A stretch of 64,000 nucleotides of DNA from Pseudomonadales bacterium (GTDB taxonomy: Bacteria; Pseudomonadota; Gammaproteobacteria; Pseudomonadales; Porticoccaceae): contig JACKOF010000001.1 in the NCBI GenBank assembly GCA_024234435.1, positions 1 through 64,000 of the forward strand. The letters run 5' to 3'. The position numbers were made by a program, and so were the translations under genes. The notes beneath the pieces were generated by a model, which was not told the DNA's origin, ran no database searches, and saw nothing but the letters and a program-made list of their open reading frames with translations. Below are positions 1 to 8,712 of this stretch, piece after piece (position 1 is the first letter of the stretch; every line of letters begins with the position of its first letter).

Positions 1-1034
1 TTGTTTCCGTGAAGTACAGCAAAATTCATTTTTATTCTACAGAAAAGGCAAGCGAGGCCAGCCAGCCATATGGAGTGATAGCGGTGTGCAAGTAAGATAC
101 TAGGTTGATATTGTTTAATGATTTTATAGAGCTTGTAAGTAGCAAACAATTTCAGGCCATTCATAGCGCTGTTCGATAAATTCATACACAAAACTTTGTC
201 GGCAACTACTCGTTTGCGCTGGTTTTCGGGAAGACTTCCTTTTAAATAGATAACCACCAAGTGGTAATGGTTGCGGTCAAATGACCGCATGAATTGATTG
301 GTAGAGTCCATAAGACCAGCTGTTGTGGTTGTTGGCCTAATTTGAATAACCGTTTCTTTTTTGCAGGTTTTGTTTGTGCTTGCTTGATCCAGAAACGGAT
401 CGGCAGATGAAGCTCTTTCCAGAAGTGGGCGGATATTTTTTGTTAACTGAGGGTCATCCAGCCCTTTGTTAAATTGCGTGAGATTTTTCGAAATCGCATT
501 TCTGTCTTCATTGTACCGGCACAGATGATGAAAATTTCTTAGTCTTAGAGAGGCTGATAATGGGTGGTTATAAAAACTCATATCCGCAATATCAATCAAA
601 CCCAATTCGTTGTTGGGGGTCAGCACAACATTGCCGAGGTGCAACGAGCGGAAATAAATACCTTTATCATGGAGTTCTCGAATAAATTTGCCGAGCTTTT
701 CCGCTAAAGCTTCATCAATGCCGTTGGGCAGGTTGCGCAGTGTGTTGCCGGTTAATGGTGAGTAGTGAACGGCTGTGCGCTGAATCGATGGAATACGATA
801 AGTTTGAATGACGGAGATTGTTGGGATACCAAGTGCTCTTAGTTTGTTGGCATTTCGTGCAAAACGTTTTGAGTAGGGGCTAAAGCGGGCGGAGGTAATT
901 AGCCTTTTTACACGGAAAAGCTTCAGGTAAGTGCCATCACGAAGTAATAGCACTTTGTCATCGTGGCTGTCAGCCTCAATGACAGTGGCGTCTTCTCTTA
1001 AGGTCAGGTAGGCCTCGTTTGACAGTTTTTTCAT
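1..1034 (-). CDS. Fused LPS-type kinase / glycosyltransferase, 3' end cut by window edge
   Basis: An open frame runs on the minus strand from ATG at 1034 through base 1 with no stop, giving 344 codons of a longer protein. Residues about 1-210 resemble the lipopolysaccharide kinase (WaaP/InaA, 'toluene tolerance') family: a Lys-containing N-lobe strand, the catalytic-loop-like FRSLHLGN (128-135) and LIDIADM (146-152) in the place of the metal-binding Asp loop. From about residue 228 the protein changes to the start of a GT-B glycosyltransferase (HYHLVVIYLKG near 256, then PSILLAHRYHSIWLAG near 311). It likely phosphorylates and glycosylates LPS core sugar at the inner membrane. This fits the divergent hldE and nearby waaA. 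The HRD-type Asp is Ser in the loop. The fusion is read directly from the sequence; substrate is unknown. Confidence 0.72.
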   Translation of the reverse strand, partial: MKKLSNEAYLTLREDATVIEADSHDDKVLLLRDGTYLKLFRVKRLITSARFSPYSKRFARNANKLRALGIPTISVIQTYRIPSIQRTAVHYSPLTGNTLRNLPNGIDEALAEKLGKFIRELHDKGIYFRSLHLGNVVLTPNNELGLIDIADMSFYNHPLSASLRLRNFHHLCRYNEDRNAISKNLTQFNKGLDDPQLTKNIRPLLERASSADPFLDQASTNKTCKKETVIQIRPTTTTAGLMDSTNQFMRSFDRNHYHLVVIYLKGSLPENQRKRVVADKVLCMNLSNSAMNGLKLFATYKLYKIIKQYQPSILLAHRYHSIWLAGLACLFCRIKMNFAVLHGN

Positions 1035-1060
1035 GCAAATTCCGTGTATTTTCAGCCAGC

Positions 1061-1066
1061 ATTATA
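1061..1066 (-). promoter_or_regulatory. Possible -10 box for the kinase-glycosyltransferase gene
   Basis: On the minus strand the hexamer reads TATAAT, 27 bases upstream of the ATG at 1034. No good -35 box lies at the expected spacing. The same 96-base gap must also carry the promoter of the divergent hldE; TAATAT at 1083-1088 is a weak candidate for that. Confidence 0.3.
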
Positions 1067-1130
1067 CGAAGATGCCATATGCTAATATAGTGCGTTAGGA
1101 TTGAAACCCATTGGTCAGTGGAAATAAAAA

Positions 1131-2555
1131 ATGAAGTTGTCTACATCTCGCTTTGATGGCGCACAGGTTCTAGTGGTAGGCGATCTGATGCTCGATCGCT
1201 ATTGGCACGGCGGAACCACGAGAATCTCGCCGGAGGCGCCGGTTCCCGTTGTGAATGTTTCCCAAACTGAGGATCGCGTCGGTGGTGCCGGGAATGTGGC
1301 GTTGAATATCGCTGCGTTGGGGGCTGGGGCGTCTGTACTTGGTGTGGTTGGGTGCGACGAGGCAGCTGAATCGTTAAGGTCCCGGCTGGAGGCAGCAGGC
1401 ATATTTTGTGATTTTCAAGAGTCGAAAAGCAAACCGACTATTACCAAGTTGCGAATAATCAGTCGTCATCAACAGCTATTGAGACTGGACTTTGAAGAAA
1501 GTTTCAACCCTGAGGATGCGGCGGAATTGCCTGAAAAAATACAAAACCAACTGCCCGGACTGGGGGCTGTTATTCTTTCCGATTACGCCAAAGGCACGCT
1601 TTGTGAGCCGCAAAAACTGATTCAAATAGCGCGGCAGGCGGGTGTTCCGGTATTGGTTGATCCGAAGGGTACAGATTTTCAGAAGTACCGGGGTGCAACA
1701 TTGATGACCCCGAATCTTGGAGAGTTCGAGGCAGTAGTGGGGCCGTGCTCTACGGAGCAGGAGCTGGTCGATAGAGGTATCCAGCTGCTGCAGGATCTGG
1801 ATATGGAGGCTCTGCTGGTAACACGCAGTGAGCATGGCATGACGCTGATACGCGGCAATATGCCTGCGTTGCATCTGCCTGCCAGGGCGCGAGAAGTTTT
1901 TGACGTCACGGGTGCCGGTGATACGGTGATTTCGGTTTTAGCAACGGCTTTGGCTGCGGGGTCTGATTTGCCTGAAGCGGTATCGATGGCAAATATCGCT
2001 GCGGGTATTGTGGTTGGTAAGCTGGGTACAGCTACCGTTAGCATGCCTGAGCTACGGCGGGCGATACAACAGGAGCAGGGCTCGGAACGTGGTGTGGTCA
2101 ATGAGGAGCAGCTAATGGTTGATATCGCCGATGCGCGCGCCCACGGTGAGAAAATTGTTTTTACTAACGGTTGTTTTGACATCCTCCATGCCGGGCATGT
2201 GGGTTATCTGGAGCAGGCCCGCAAACAAGGTGACAGGTTGGTACTGGCTATTAATTCGGATGCCTCGGTTAAGCGCCTGAAAGGAGAAGGGCGGCCGATT
2301 AACCCTGTTGAGCGACGCATGGCGGTATTGGCGGGTTTAGAGGCTGTCGATTGGGTGGTTTCTTTTGATGATGATACGCCGGAAAGATTGCTTGAACTGA
2401 TCAAACCGGATGTGCTGGTAAAAGGTGGTGACTACAGTCGTGAGCAAGTGGTGGGTTGGGAGATCGTTGAAAGTTATGGTGGTGAAGTAAAGGCACTGGA
2501 TTTTCTGGATAACTGTTCCACTACGGCCATTGTGGAGCAGATACGCGAAAAATAA
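1131..2555 (+). CDS. hldE: Bifunctional heptose-7-phosphate kinase / heptose-1-phosphate adenylyltransferase
   Basis: HldE makes ADP-heptose for the LPS inner core in the cytosol: it phosphorylates D-glycero-beta-D-manno-heptose 7-phosphate at C1 and, after GmhB dephosphorylation, adenylates it. The 474 residues match the usual fused length (about 477 in E. coli). The N-terminal PfkB/ribokinase domain shows VVGDLMLDRYWHG, GGAGNVALNIAALG and the catalytic DVTGAGDTVIS (about 256-266). The C-terminal nucleotidyltransferase domain starts near 340 with FTNGCFDILHAGH, whose HAGH is the HxGH signature. It is divergent from the kinase-glycosyltransferase and ends 7 bases before the convergent aldo-keto reductase. 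Confidence 0.97.
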   Translation: MKLSTSRFDGAQVLVVGDLMLDRYWHGGTTRISPEAPVPVVNVSQTEDRVGGAGNVALNIAALGAGASVLGVVGCDEAAESLRSRLEAAGIFCDFQESKSKPTITKLRIISRHQQLLRLDFEESFNPEDAAELPEKIQNQLPGLGAVILSDYAKGTLCEPQKLIQIARQAGVPVLVDPKGTDFQKYRGATLMTPNLGEFEAVVGPCSTEQELVDRGIQLLQDLDMEALLVTRSEHGMTLIRGNMPALHLPARAREVFDVTGAGDTVISVLATALAAGSDLPEAVSMANIAAGIVVGKLGTATVSMPELRRAIQQEQGSERGVVNEEQLMVDIADARAHGEKIVFTNGCFDILHAGHVGYLEQARKQGDRLVLAINSDASVKRLKGEGRPINPVERRMAVLAGLEAVDWVVSFDDDTPERLLELIKPDVLVKGGDYSREQVVGWEIVESYGGEVKALDFLDNCSTTAIVEQIREK

Positions 2556-2562
2556 ACAGGCA

Positions 2563-3348
2563 TTATTGCGCAGCGGCGATGGCATTCTCTACATTGTTTA
2601 ACAGATGGTTCGGGCTAATTGTGCCAACAATGGCACTGCTGACACCGGGATGCGCAAAAATCATATCAAAACTTTTTTGTACCGGATTGCTTCCTTCCAG
2701 AGTGGCGTGACCGCTGGCTAATGCTTTTTTGATAAAAACGCCTTTGTCGTGCTGCTGGCAATAATCAATAACGGGAACCTCATGGTGATATTCAAGATTC
2801 CAGGTAACCATCACGCCGTCCGATAATTCTGCTGCGAGCAGTCCCCCTTCAACGGTTTTGCTGGACATGCCAAAGGCGCGGATTTTGCCTTCGGCTTTTA
2901 ATGTTGCCAGTGTGTCAAAGACTTCACACTGCTCAATAATGTGTGAATCATTGCCGTCGGAATGAACCATCACTATATCAATAGTTTCAGTTCGCAGGCG
3001 CTTTAAGCTTCGTTCAATCGAAAGGCGGGTATGTGCCGCTGAAAAGTCAAAACGGGACTGGCCGTTATCAAATTCTTCCCCCACCTTCGAGCAAATAACC
3101 CAGTCATCAAGTTGCCCTTTTAACAGTTGCCCCAATCGCTCCTCGCTGTTGCCATAGGCTGGCGCAGTATCAATCAGGTTTATGCCCACATCTTTGGCAA
3201 GCGATATGAGATTCAAGGCGTCACGGTCATCAGGGATATTGAACGTGGTCGGGTATTTCACGCCGAGGTCTCGGCCGAGTTTTACCGTGCCCAGGCCGAG
3301 AATACTCACGTCGATGCCGGTACTGCCAAAACGGCGCTTAGGAAGCAT
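2563..3348 (-). CDS. Aldo/keto reductase
   Basis: NAD(P)H-dependent oxidoreductase of the aldo/keto reductase superfamily, about 261 residues, (beta/alpha)8 barrel. The catalytic tetrad is visible: Asp and Tyr in DTAPAYGNSEERLG, Lys in CSKVGEEF and His in MVHSDG. I chose ATG 3348 (protein starts MLPKRRFGSTG) because GAGGAAG lies 6-7 bases before it; an ORF extension to 3375 adds nine residues with no better signal. The start lies inside the end of the upstream FAD oxidoreductase (11-base overlap), which suggests translational coupling. The pair sits between hldE and waaA, so a sugar or LPS-related substrate is possible, but the true substrate cannot be read from sequence. Confidence 0.88.
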   Translation of the reverse strand: MLPKRRFGSTGIDVSILGLGTVKLGRDLGVKYPTTFNIPDDRDALNLISLAKDVGINLIDTAPAYGNSEERLGQLLKGQLDDWVICSKVGEEFDNGQSRFDFSAAHTRLSIERSLKRLRTETIDIVMVHSDGNDSHIIEQCEVFDTLATLKAEGKIRAFGMSSKTVEGGLLAAELSDGVMVTWNLEYHHEVPVIDYCQQHDKGVFIKKALASGHATLEGSNPVQKSFDMIFAHPGVSSAIVGTISPNHLLNNVENAIAAAQ

Positions 3349-4582
3349 GGTTGACTTCCTCAGTTGATGATTCAAAAGCTGTCTGCCAGGGCGTTGGTGC
3401 GAGCGTCGGCCTGCTTAGAAAATCAATCTTTGGGATTTCGGCATGGGCGGGTTTAACTCCACGAGTTTGCAACAGCGCAATCACTTCGTCGGCCAGATTT
3501 GGTGAAAGCGTCAGCTTGGTCGGCCAAGTCGCGAGTACATTGCTACGGCTATCAATTGGTGCGGCAAAAGCTTTGTCCGGACGGGCAAAGTTGCGCTGCC
3601 TGGGTTCCGCTCGATCAACTGGCAGCGCGGCCCATTTAGCAGCAGACAAATCCACCCAAGGCAATAGCTCGCCAAGCTCCTGTTTTGCGCATGCGATGAC
3701 GTCTTCGGGTGACTGATGAACGCCCTTTTCTGCCAGTGAACCGCCCAGGTACCATACTTGAGAGCCGTCTTCGCAGGGATGACTGGATATGGTGAGCCTG
3801 GGGGTGGTCTCAGCGCCAAGACAATGGCCAAAAAAACGGTGGGGATAGTGATGTTTTATCATCACTTGCTGGAGCGGCCGGGTTTGGGTTTTAGGCGCTT
3901 GTGCCCCAAGTGCGTTGAGTAACTGTTCGTTACCTCTGCCTGCTGAGAGGATAAATTGCGTGGCGTTGAGCCGCAAGCACTTGCCGTGGTACTCAAAATC
4001 AATGGCGGCGACACCGTTATCGTTGCTCCACTGGGCGCGGCTCCAGTCAATTTTGAAAATCCTGTTGGGGTGATTATCAGCCAGTTTTTTGACCACTTCA
4101 GGCACATTCAGAACCATATCCACTAACTTGTACAAACTACCCTTGAAACCCGAATGTTGGAAGATTTCAGGCCGCTGTGCAGGCTTCACTTTTTGCACAC
4201 GGCCTCGAGTAGCTTTGCTGGCAAAAAAAGTCGACATTTTCGAAACGGCACTATTGCTGGACCACATAAAAAAATGGTCGCTGAGTATGCCAACACCTGT
4301 TAAGTCGACATCGCCTTCACCTCTTAAGCAGGCGCGCCAGTGGTCCGGCATATCCGCGATGGCTTCTGATGCCCCGCTCAGTGTTCCGCCCAGGGTGTAT
4401 TTTATGCCGCCGTGAATCATGCCCTGGCTGGCAACAGTTTGGTCACTACCCAGCGCAGATTGTTCAAAAAGAATGGCGTTATAGCCAGCGCTGACGAGCC
4501 GGTTTAACAGCCATAATCCTGCAATTCCCCCGCCGATGATGGCAATATCTACATTGATTGTTTGTTCTGGATGATCCGGCAT
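3338..4582 (-). CDS. FAD-dependent oxidoreductase (DAO / glycerol-3-phosphate dehydrogenase-like)
   Basis: A 414-residue flavoprotein. The FAD-binding Rossmann motif IAIIGGGIAGLWLLNRL is near residue 14, followed by LFEQSALGSDQTVASQGMIHGGIKY, the region that in GlpD/DAO-type enzymes contacts the flavin. The rest of the chain matches the length of the D-amino-acid oxidase superfamily. It probably oxidises a hydroxy- or amino-acid or a polyol phosphate; no substrate motif is recognised. It overlaps the downstream aldo/keto reductase by 11 bases, so the two are likely co-translated. Its promoter must lie in the 152-base divergent gap to waaA, where the minus strand has TATACT at 4620-4625. Confidence 0.82.
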   Translation of the reverse strand: MPDHPEQTINVDIAIIGGGIAGLWLLNRLVSAGYNAILFEQSALGSDQTVASQGMIHGGIKYTLGGTLSGASEAIADMPDHWRACLRGEGDVDLTGVGILSDHFFMWSSNSAVSKMSTFFASKATRGRVQKVKPAQRPEIFQHSGFKGSLYKLVDMVLNVPEVVKKLADNHPNRIFKIDWSRAQWSNDNGVAAIDFEYHGKCLRLNATQFILSAGRGNEQLLNALGAQAPKTQTRPLQQVMIKHHYPHRFFGHCLGAETTPRLTISSHPCEDGSQVWYLGGSLAEKGVHQSPEDVIACAKQELGELLPWVDLSAAKWAALPVDRAEPRQRNFARPDKAFAAPIDSRSNVLATWPTKLTLSPNLADEVIALLQTRGVKPAHAEIPKIDFLSRPTLAPTPWQTAFESSTEEVNHAS

Positions 4583-4734
4583 GCCTGAAATTAAAGCTCG
4601 TCTACTAAATCGTCGCGATAGTATAGCCTGACATGTACGCTTGCGGTCTGCTTATTTCCCGTTATGCTGGCTGCGATTGAAATACGGTTGTTGCCGATTA
4701 AAGGTGGTGGCCCGAGACAAAGATAAAATTAAAA

Positions 4735-6006
4735 ATGACGCGATTGCTCTACACATTGTTGTTTTACTTGTTAACGCCGTTTATTTTGTTGCGGCTGTTA
4801 TGGCGCAGTACAAAAGCACCGGAGTATCGCCGTCGCTGGGGTGAACGCTTTGGTTTTGTGCCAACAATTGATCCCGGAAAGCGGGTGATTTGGGTTCACT
4901 CGGTATCGGTAGGTGAAACTCTGGCAGCCTTACCCCTGATAAAATCGTTGCAACATCTCCATCCCTCTGCGCAAATAGCAGTAACGACCACCACGCCGAC
5001 CGGCTCCGCGAGAGTGTTATCTGCATTTGGAGACAGTGTTTACCATGTCTACGGACCCTATGATTTGCCTGGCTCTCTGGGGCGCTTTCTGAAGCGGGTG
5101 CATCCCGATTTGCTGATCATTATGGAAACAGAGCTGTGGCCAAACCTTATTCATTGTTGTGATAAGCGAAGAGTGCCTGTGGTAGTGGCGAATGCTCGCT
5201 TGTCCGAAAAATCAGCTGCGGGTTATCGGAAGTTTTCGCAGCTGACGGAGCAGATGCTAAAAAAGATAACGTGCATTGCCGCGCAGCATTCAAATGATGC
5301 CGAGCGGTTTTTGGCGCTTGGATTACCGGAGGGGCAAGTTACAGTGACCGGGAATATCAAGTTTGATTTAGCCATCGATGACGAAATTCGTCAGCAAGCG
5401 GCAGCGCTGAAATCGCAGTGGAGCGGGTCATCTGAACGGCCAGTATGGTTGGTAGCCAGTACGCATCGGGGAGAGGATGAGGTGATTCTCGATGCACTGA
5501 GTACGATACTTGCAACCTGTGCTGAGCTGTTGCTGGTTCTTGTACCTCGCCATCCAGAGCGCTTTGATGAAGTCGCAGAACTTTGTCAGCAACGAAAAAT
5601 CTCTTTTGTTCGACGCAGTGGCGGCAAGCCGCCGGAGGCTCAACATCAGGTGTTGCTTGGCGACAGCATGGGAGAGCTGCTGTTGTTTTTGGGGGCTTGT
5701 GATATCGCCTTTGTCGGTGGCAGCCTGGTGCCGGTTGGAGGACACAATTTGATCGAACCTGCCGCCTGGGGGGTGCCGGTGCTCAGCGGCCCGGAACTGT
5801 TCAATTTTACGGAGGCTTCGCGACTGCTTCTGGATGCCGGGGGGATGAAAATATGCAATTCTGCTGATGAAATTTCCCGGCAAGTGATTAGTTTGCTGGA
5901 GGACAGATCATCTGCCCTCGCGATGGGCGTAGCCGCAAGGCAAGTGGCAGAAAATAACCGGGGCGCGTTAACGAAGTTACTGGCGCTTATTGAGCGCCAG
6001 CTCTGA
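4735..6006 (+). CDS. waaA: 3-deoxy-D-manno-octulosonic acid (Kdo) transferase
   Basis: WaaA (KdtA) transfers Kdo from CMP-Kdo to lipid IVA at the inner membrane, the first step of LPS core assembly. The 423-residue length is typical. An N-terminal membrane anchor (about 3-22) is followed by the family signature EYRRRWGERFG, then WVHSVSVGETLAALPLI with the catalytic-region Glu, then the C-terminal GT-B half with FVGGSLVPVGGHNLIEPAAWG (about 315-335), the sugar-nucleotide pocket. The Shine-Dalgarno before ATG 4735 is weak. The last 20 bases overlap the convergent tolC gene. Confidence 0.97.
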   Translation: MTRLLYTLLFYLLTPFILLRLLWRSTKAPEYRRRWGERFGFVPTIDPGKRVIWVHSVSVGETLAALPLIKSLQHLHPSAQIAVTTTTPTGSARVLSAFGDSVYHVYGPYDLPGSLGRFLKRVHPDLLIIMETELWPNLIHCCDKRRVPVVVANARLSEKSAAGYRKFSQLTEQMLKKITCIAAQHSNDAERFLALGLPEGQVTVTGNIKFDLAIDDEIRQQAAALKSQWSGSSERPVWLVASTHRGEDEVILDALSTILATCAELLLVLVPRHPERFDEVAELCQQRKISFVRRSGGKPPEAQHQVLLGDSMGELLLFLGACDIAFVGGSLVPVGGHNLIEPAAWGVPVLSGPELFNFTEASRLLLDAGGMKICNSADEISRQVISLLEDRSSALAMGVAARQVAENNRGALTKLLALIERQL

Positions 6007-7411
6007 GTACTTGCAGTTGTGGATCAAGCCAGGCATTGAGTTGATAGATATCATCCGGACTTAGCTGGCCGGCGACGGCCTTCAGGTTTAACAGACTGCT
6101 GATGTAATCGTAACGCGCATTGGCGTAGTTGCGTTTGGCCTGAAACAGGTTGCGTTGAGCCAGCAAAACGTCGACGATATTCCGCGTGCCAACATCATAC
6201 CCTGCCTGGGTTGCTTCCAGAGCGCTCTGAGCAGAGGTAATGGACTGTTTTCTGGCTTTTACTCTGGCACTATCGGTTACCACCTGCAAGTGCTGGGAAC
6301 GCGCTTGCTGAACGGTATTTCTTTGGCTGGCAATAAAGTTTTCCTGAGCCTGGATAAACTGTTGGTAGGCCTGGCGACGTTGGGCGCTGGTCAGCCCACC
6401 GGTAAATAATGGAATCTCCAGCCGCAGCGCGGCGGTGTGGCCATCCTGGTCGCTAAACGATGGGCTGTTCAATGGATTGCCGTTGCCATCCAGGCCGTTA
6501 AACTCGGAGTCCGAATGGTTGTTGTAGTAAGAGAGGCTTCCTGTCAGCGTAGGAAGATGCTCAGACTTTTTTGACTTCGCGTTTTGCTGGGCAGCTTCTC
6601 TGGCAAAACGCGCAGACTGTAATGAAAAATTGTTTTGCAGCGAAAACTGTACCCAATCTTCGCTGTTAACCGGGTCGGGCTTTGCAACGGGGAAATTGTC
6701 AACCAGTCCGGCAAGCTGGGTATGGCTTTGACCTGTCAATACACTGAGTGCTTCAAAGGCGATATCCAGTGCGCCGCGAGCCTCCAGCGTGTTGACTGTC
6801 GCGTCATCAAATGTTGCCTGGGCTTCGTGAACATCAGTAATGGGTAGCAAGCCAACTTCAAAGCGTTCTCTGGTTTGCTCAAGCTGGCGCTGAATGGCGG
6901 TCTCCTCGGCTTGTGCGGTGCTGAGATTTTCCTGAGCCCGCAAGACGTTAAAATAGGCTTCAGTTACCCTCAGGATCATGGCCTGCTGATCAGCGCCAAA
7001 TTGCGCCTGTGCTTGAAGACTGAGCTGTTTGCCCTGCTGAAAACCGAACCAGGCTGATAAGTCGAATAGTGGCTGTGTCAGGCTAAGACTGTAATGTTCC
7101 GAATCAACTTCGGTGTCTCCCTCTCTACCGGAGCCGGTTGTCTGTGTGAACACGGTCCGGGACGAATCCTCAGAGTCTGTTTCAGAATATTCGCCTACAG
7201 CAGAAATAACCGGCAGTAGCGATGCCCGGCCGATATTTTTTGATTCCTGCCCCGCCAGGTAAGCTGCGCGATCAGCGCGTAGTTGAGGATCATTTTGCAG
7301 CGACTGTTCATAAATTTCTGAGAGTGTTTCAGCTGAGGTATGAAAAGCGATGCACATCGCGGACAACAGCGCTGTATAGAGTGCGAAGCGGGTTGGTTTG
7401 GCAGCAGACAT
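5987..7411 (-). CDS. tolC: TolC-family outer membrane efflux channel
   Basis: Outer-membrane/periplasmic channel of tripartite efflux pumps and type I secretion, 474 residues. A signal peptide (about 1-27, cleavage after HTSA) precedes the mature start ETLSEIYEQSLQNDPQL, a TolC hallmark. Two internal OEP repeats follow, each with long Gln/Ala-rich helices (second repeat near LFTGGLTSAQRRQAYQQF). Adjacent nudF, DUF1249, cpdA, yqiA and parE reproduce E. coli synteny, supporting true TolC over other OEP paralogues. Start ATG 7411 has AAGGATT 5-6 bases upstream. Convergent with waaA, with a 20-base 3' overlap. Confidence 0.95.
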   Translation of the reverse strand: MSAAKPTRFALYTALLSAMCIAFHTSAETLSEIYEQSLQNDPQLRADRAAYLAGQESKNIGRASLLPVISAVGEYSETDSEDSSRTVFTQTTGSGREGDTEVDSEHYSLSLTQPLFDLSAWFGFQQGKQLSLQAQAQFGADQQAMILRVTEAYFNVLRAQENLSTAQAEETAIQRQLEQTRERFEVGLLPITDVHEAQATFDDATVNTLEARGALDIAFEALSVLTGQSHTQLAGLVDNFPVAKPDPVNSEDWVQFSLQNNFSLQSARFAREAAQQNAKSKKSEHLPTLTGSLSYYNNHSDSEFNGLDGNGNPLNSPSFSDQDGHTAALRLEIPLFTGGLTSAQRRQAYQQFIQAQENFIASQRNTVQQARSQHLQVVTDSARVKARKQSITSAQSALEATQAGYDVGTRNIVDVLLAQRNLFQAKRNYANARYDYISSLLNLKAVAGQLSPDDIYQLNAWLDPQLQVLRAGAQ

Positions 7412-7451
7412 GGTGAATCCTTGCGATCAATCCGGAATGGGTCTCGGGGGA

Positions 7452-7471
7452 GTCTACCAGATTTTGTAGAC
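7452..7471. repeat. Inverted repeat GTCTAC-N8-GTAGAC in the tolC/nudF divergent region
   Basis: A perfect 6-base inverted repeat with an 8-base spacer sits 41 bases upstream of the tolC ATG and 53 bases upstream of nudF. It could be an operator for either gene. No regulator is recognised, and chance is possible. Confidence 0.3.
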
Positions 7472-7523
7472 AGTCATAAGCGTACTGGATAGAGTGGAAA
7501 AATAATCAGAAAGGAAATAGTGA

Positions 7524-8132
7524 ATGGCATTCCCGGATCATCAGTTCTCCAGCAAAGACGTTGAGATTCTGCAGGAGCGTACGGTTTATAAAGGTTTCTT
7601 CCGGATGCAGGAAATACAGCTTCGTCACCGTTTGTTTGACGGTGGCTGGAGCCAGGTTGTTGAACGTGAACTGATGCGCAGGGGAGAAGCCGTTGGCGTG
7701 ATACCCTACGATCCCGAGAATCGGCTTATCGGGCTGGTAGAGCAGTTCAGGGTCGGTGCTATTGCGGATGGTGATCACTGGTTGTTTGAGCTTGTTGCCG
7801 GAATGCGCGATGGTTCCGAGCCTGCTGAACAGGCTGTTGAGCGTGAGTTGCTGGAAGAGTCAGGGCTGGTAGCCAGGGAATTGCATGAAATCTGTGATTG
7901 CTGGGTGAGTCCTGGTGGTACGGACGAAAAAGTCCGGCTTTTTTGTGCTATTGCTGATCTTTCGGGGGCTGCCGGGGTTTTTGGTATGCCAGATGAGCAT
8001 GAAGATATTTTGTTTCATGTGCTGCCAGAGGCGGATGTTTATCGGGCGCTGGAGCAGGGCAAGTGCAATAATTTTGCTACGGTTGTAGCGCTGCAATGGT
8101 TGCAGTTAAACCAGGAAAAGCTGATCGGATAG
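7524..8132 (+). CDS. nudF: ADP-ribose pyrophosphatase (Nudix)
   Basis: Cytosolic Nudix hydrolase that splits ADP-ribose to AMP and ribose 5-phosphate, clearing reactive ADP-ribose. The 202-residue length fits. The complete Nudix box Gx5Ex7REUxEExGU is present, from G of GMRDGSE to RELLEESGL (about 93-115). The N-terminal DGGWSQVVERELMRRGEAVGVIPYDP matches the NudF dimerisation domain. ATG 7524 has AAGGAA about 8 bases upstream. It opens the conserved nudF - DUF1249 - cpdA - yqiA - parE run. Confidence 0.95.
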   Translation: MAFPDHQFSSKDVEILQERTVYKGFFRMQEIQLRHRLFDGGWSQVVERELMRRGEAVGVIPYDPENRLIGLVEQFRVGAIADGDHWLFELVAGMRDGSEPAEQAVERELLEESGLVARELHEICDCWVSPGGTDEKVRLFCAIADLSGAAGVFGMPDEHEDILFHVLPEADVYRALEQGKCNNFATVVALQWLQLNQEKLIG

Positions 8133-8203
8133 ACAAAAAATGAGTGGTTTATCTCATTTTTCCCATTAAAGTGTGAACTGTGCACGGGAAACAGAGGTGT
8201 TAA

Positions 8204-8653
8204 TTGAGATACAAAGTCGACTTAAAGCGTTATATGGCTGATTGTGAGGCCAACTACGCACGGCTTCTGAAGTTGTTTCCCAACCTCGCCGAGGATTCGG
8301 AAAGGTTGATCGGGTTGCAGCATGGAGGCGATCGGGTGGTGATGCTTTCCGTGCTGGAAAGGACGCCTTATACCTCGCTGGTTATGCTGCAGCAGTGTCG
8401 ACAGGAAACCGCAGTTGCCGCGTGGCTCAGGCTGCCGCAAATGCGCATTCGCCTTTACCATGATGCGAGGGTTGCCGAAGTGGTTGATTTTGAAGGCGCC
8501 AGAAGCCCCAGGCCTCGCTGCGATTATCCTAACGGACGCATGCATCAGCGAGACGAAAAAGCACAATGGAACCGGTTTTTAGCAGAGTGGTTGTCGCAGT
8601 GCATTAAGTTTGGTTATTGCGCGGAGGTCCAATATGAACCCGCAGTTGATTAG
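8204..8653 (+). CDS. yqiB: DUF1249 family protein (YqiB-like)
   Basis: Small soluble protein of 149 residues, unknown function, conserved between nudF and cpdA in many gammaproteobacteria. The N-terminus MRYKVDLKRYMADCEANYARLLKLFP carries the family CEANYARL signature. I favour the TTG start at 8204 because GAGGTG lies 4-5 bases upstream and family members begin about ten residues before the CEANY motif. ATG at 8234 would cut that off. The C-terminal MHQRDEKAQWNRFLAEWL is also typical. No catalytic motif can be assigned. Confidence 0.88.
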   Translation: MRYKVDLKRYMADCEANYARLLKLFPNLAEDSERLIGLQHGGDRVVMLSVLERTPYTSLVMLQQCRQETAVAAWLRLPQMRIRLYHDARVAEVVDFEGARSPRPRCDYPNGRMHQRDEKAQWNRFLAEWLSQCIKFGYCAEVQYEPAVD

Positions 8654-8712
8654 CTGAATGAGTAGCGGCGTCTTTACAGAGATGGGTGCTGTTGCGAGGA
8701 ATAAAAAGGATA

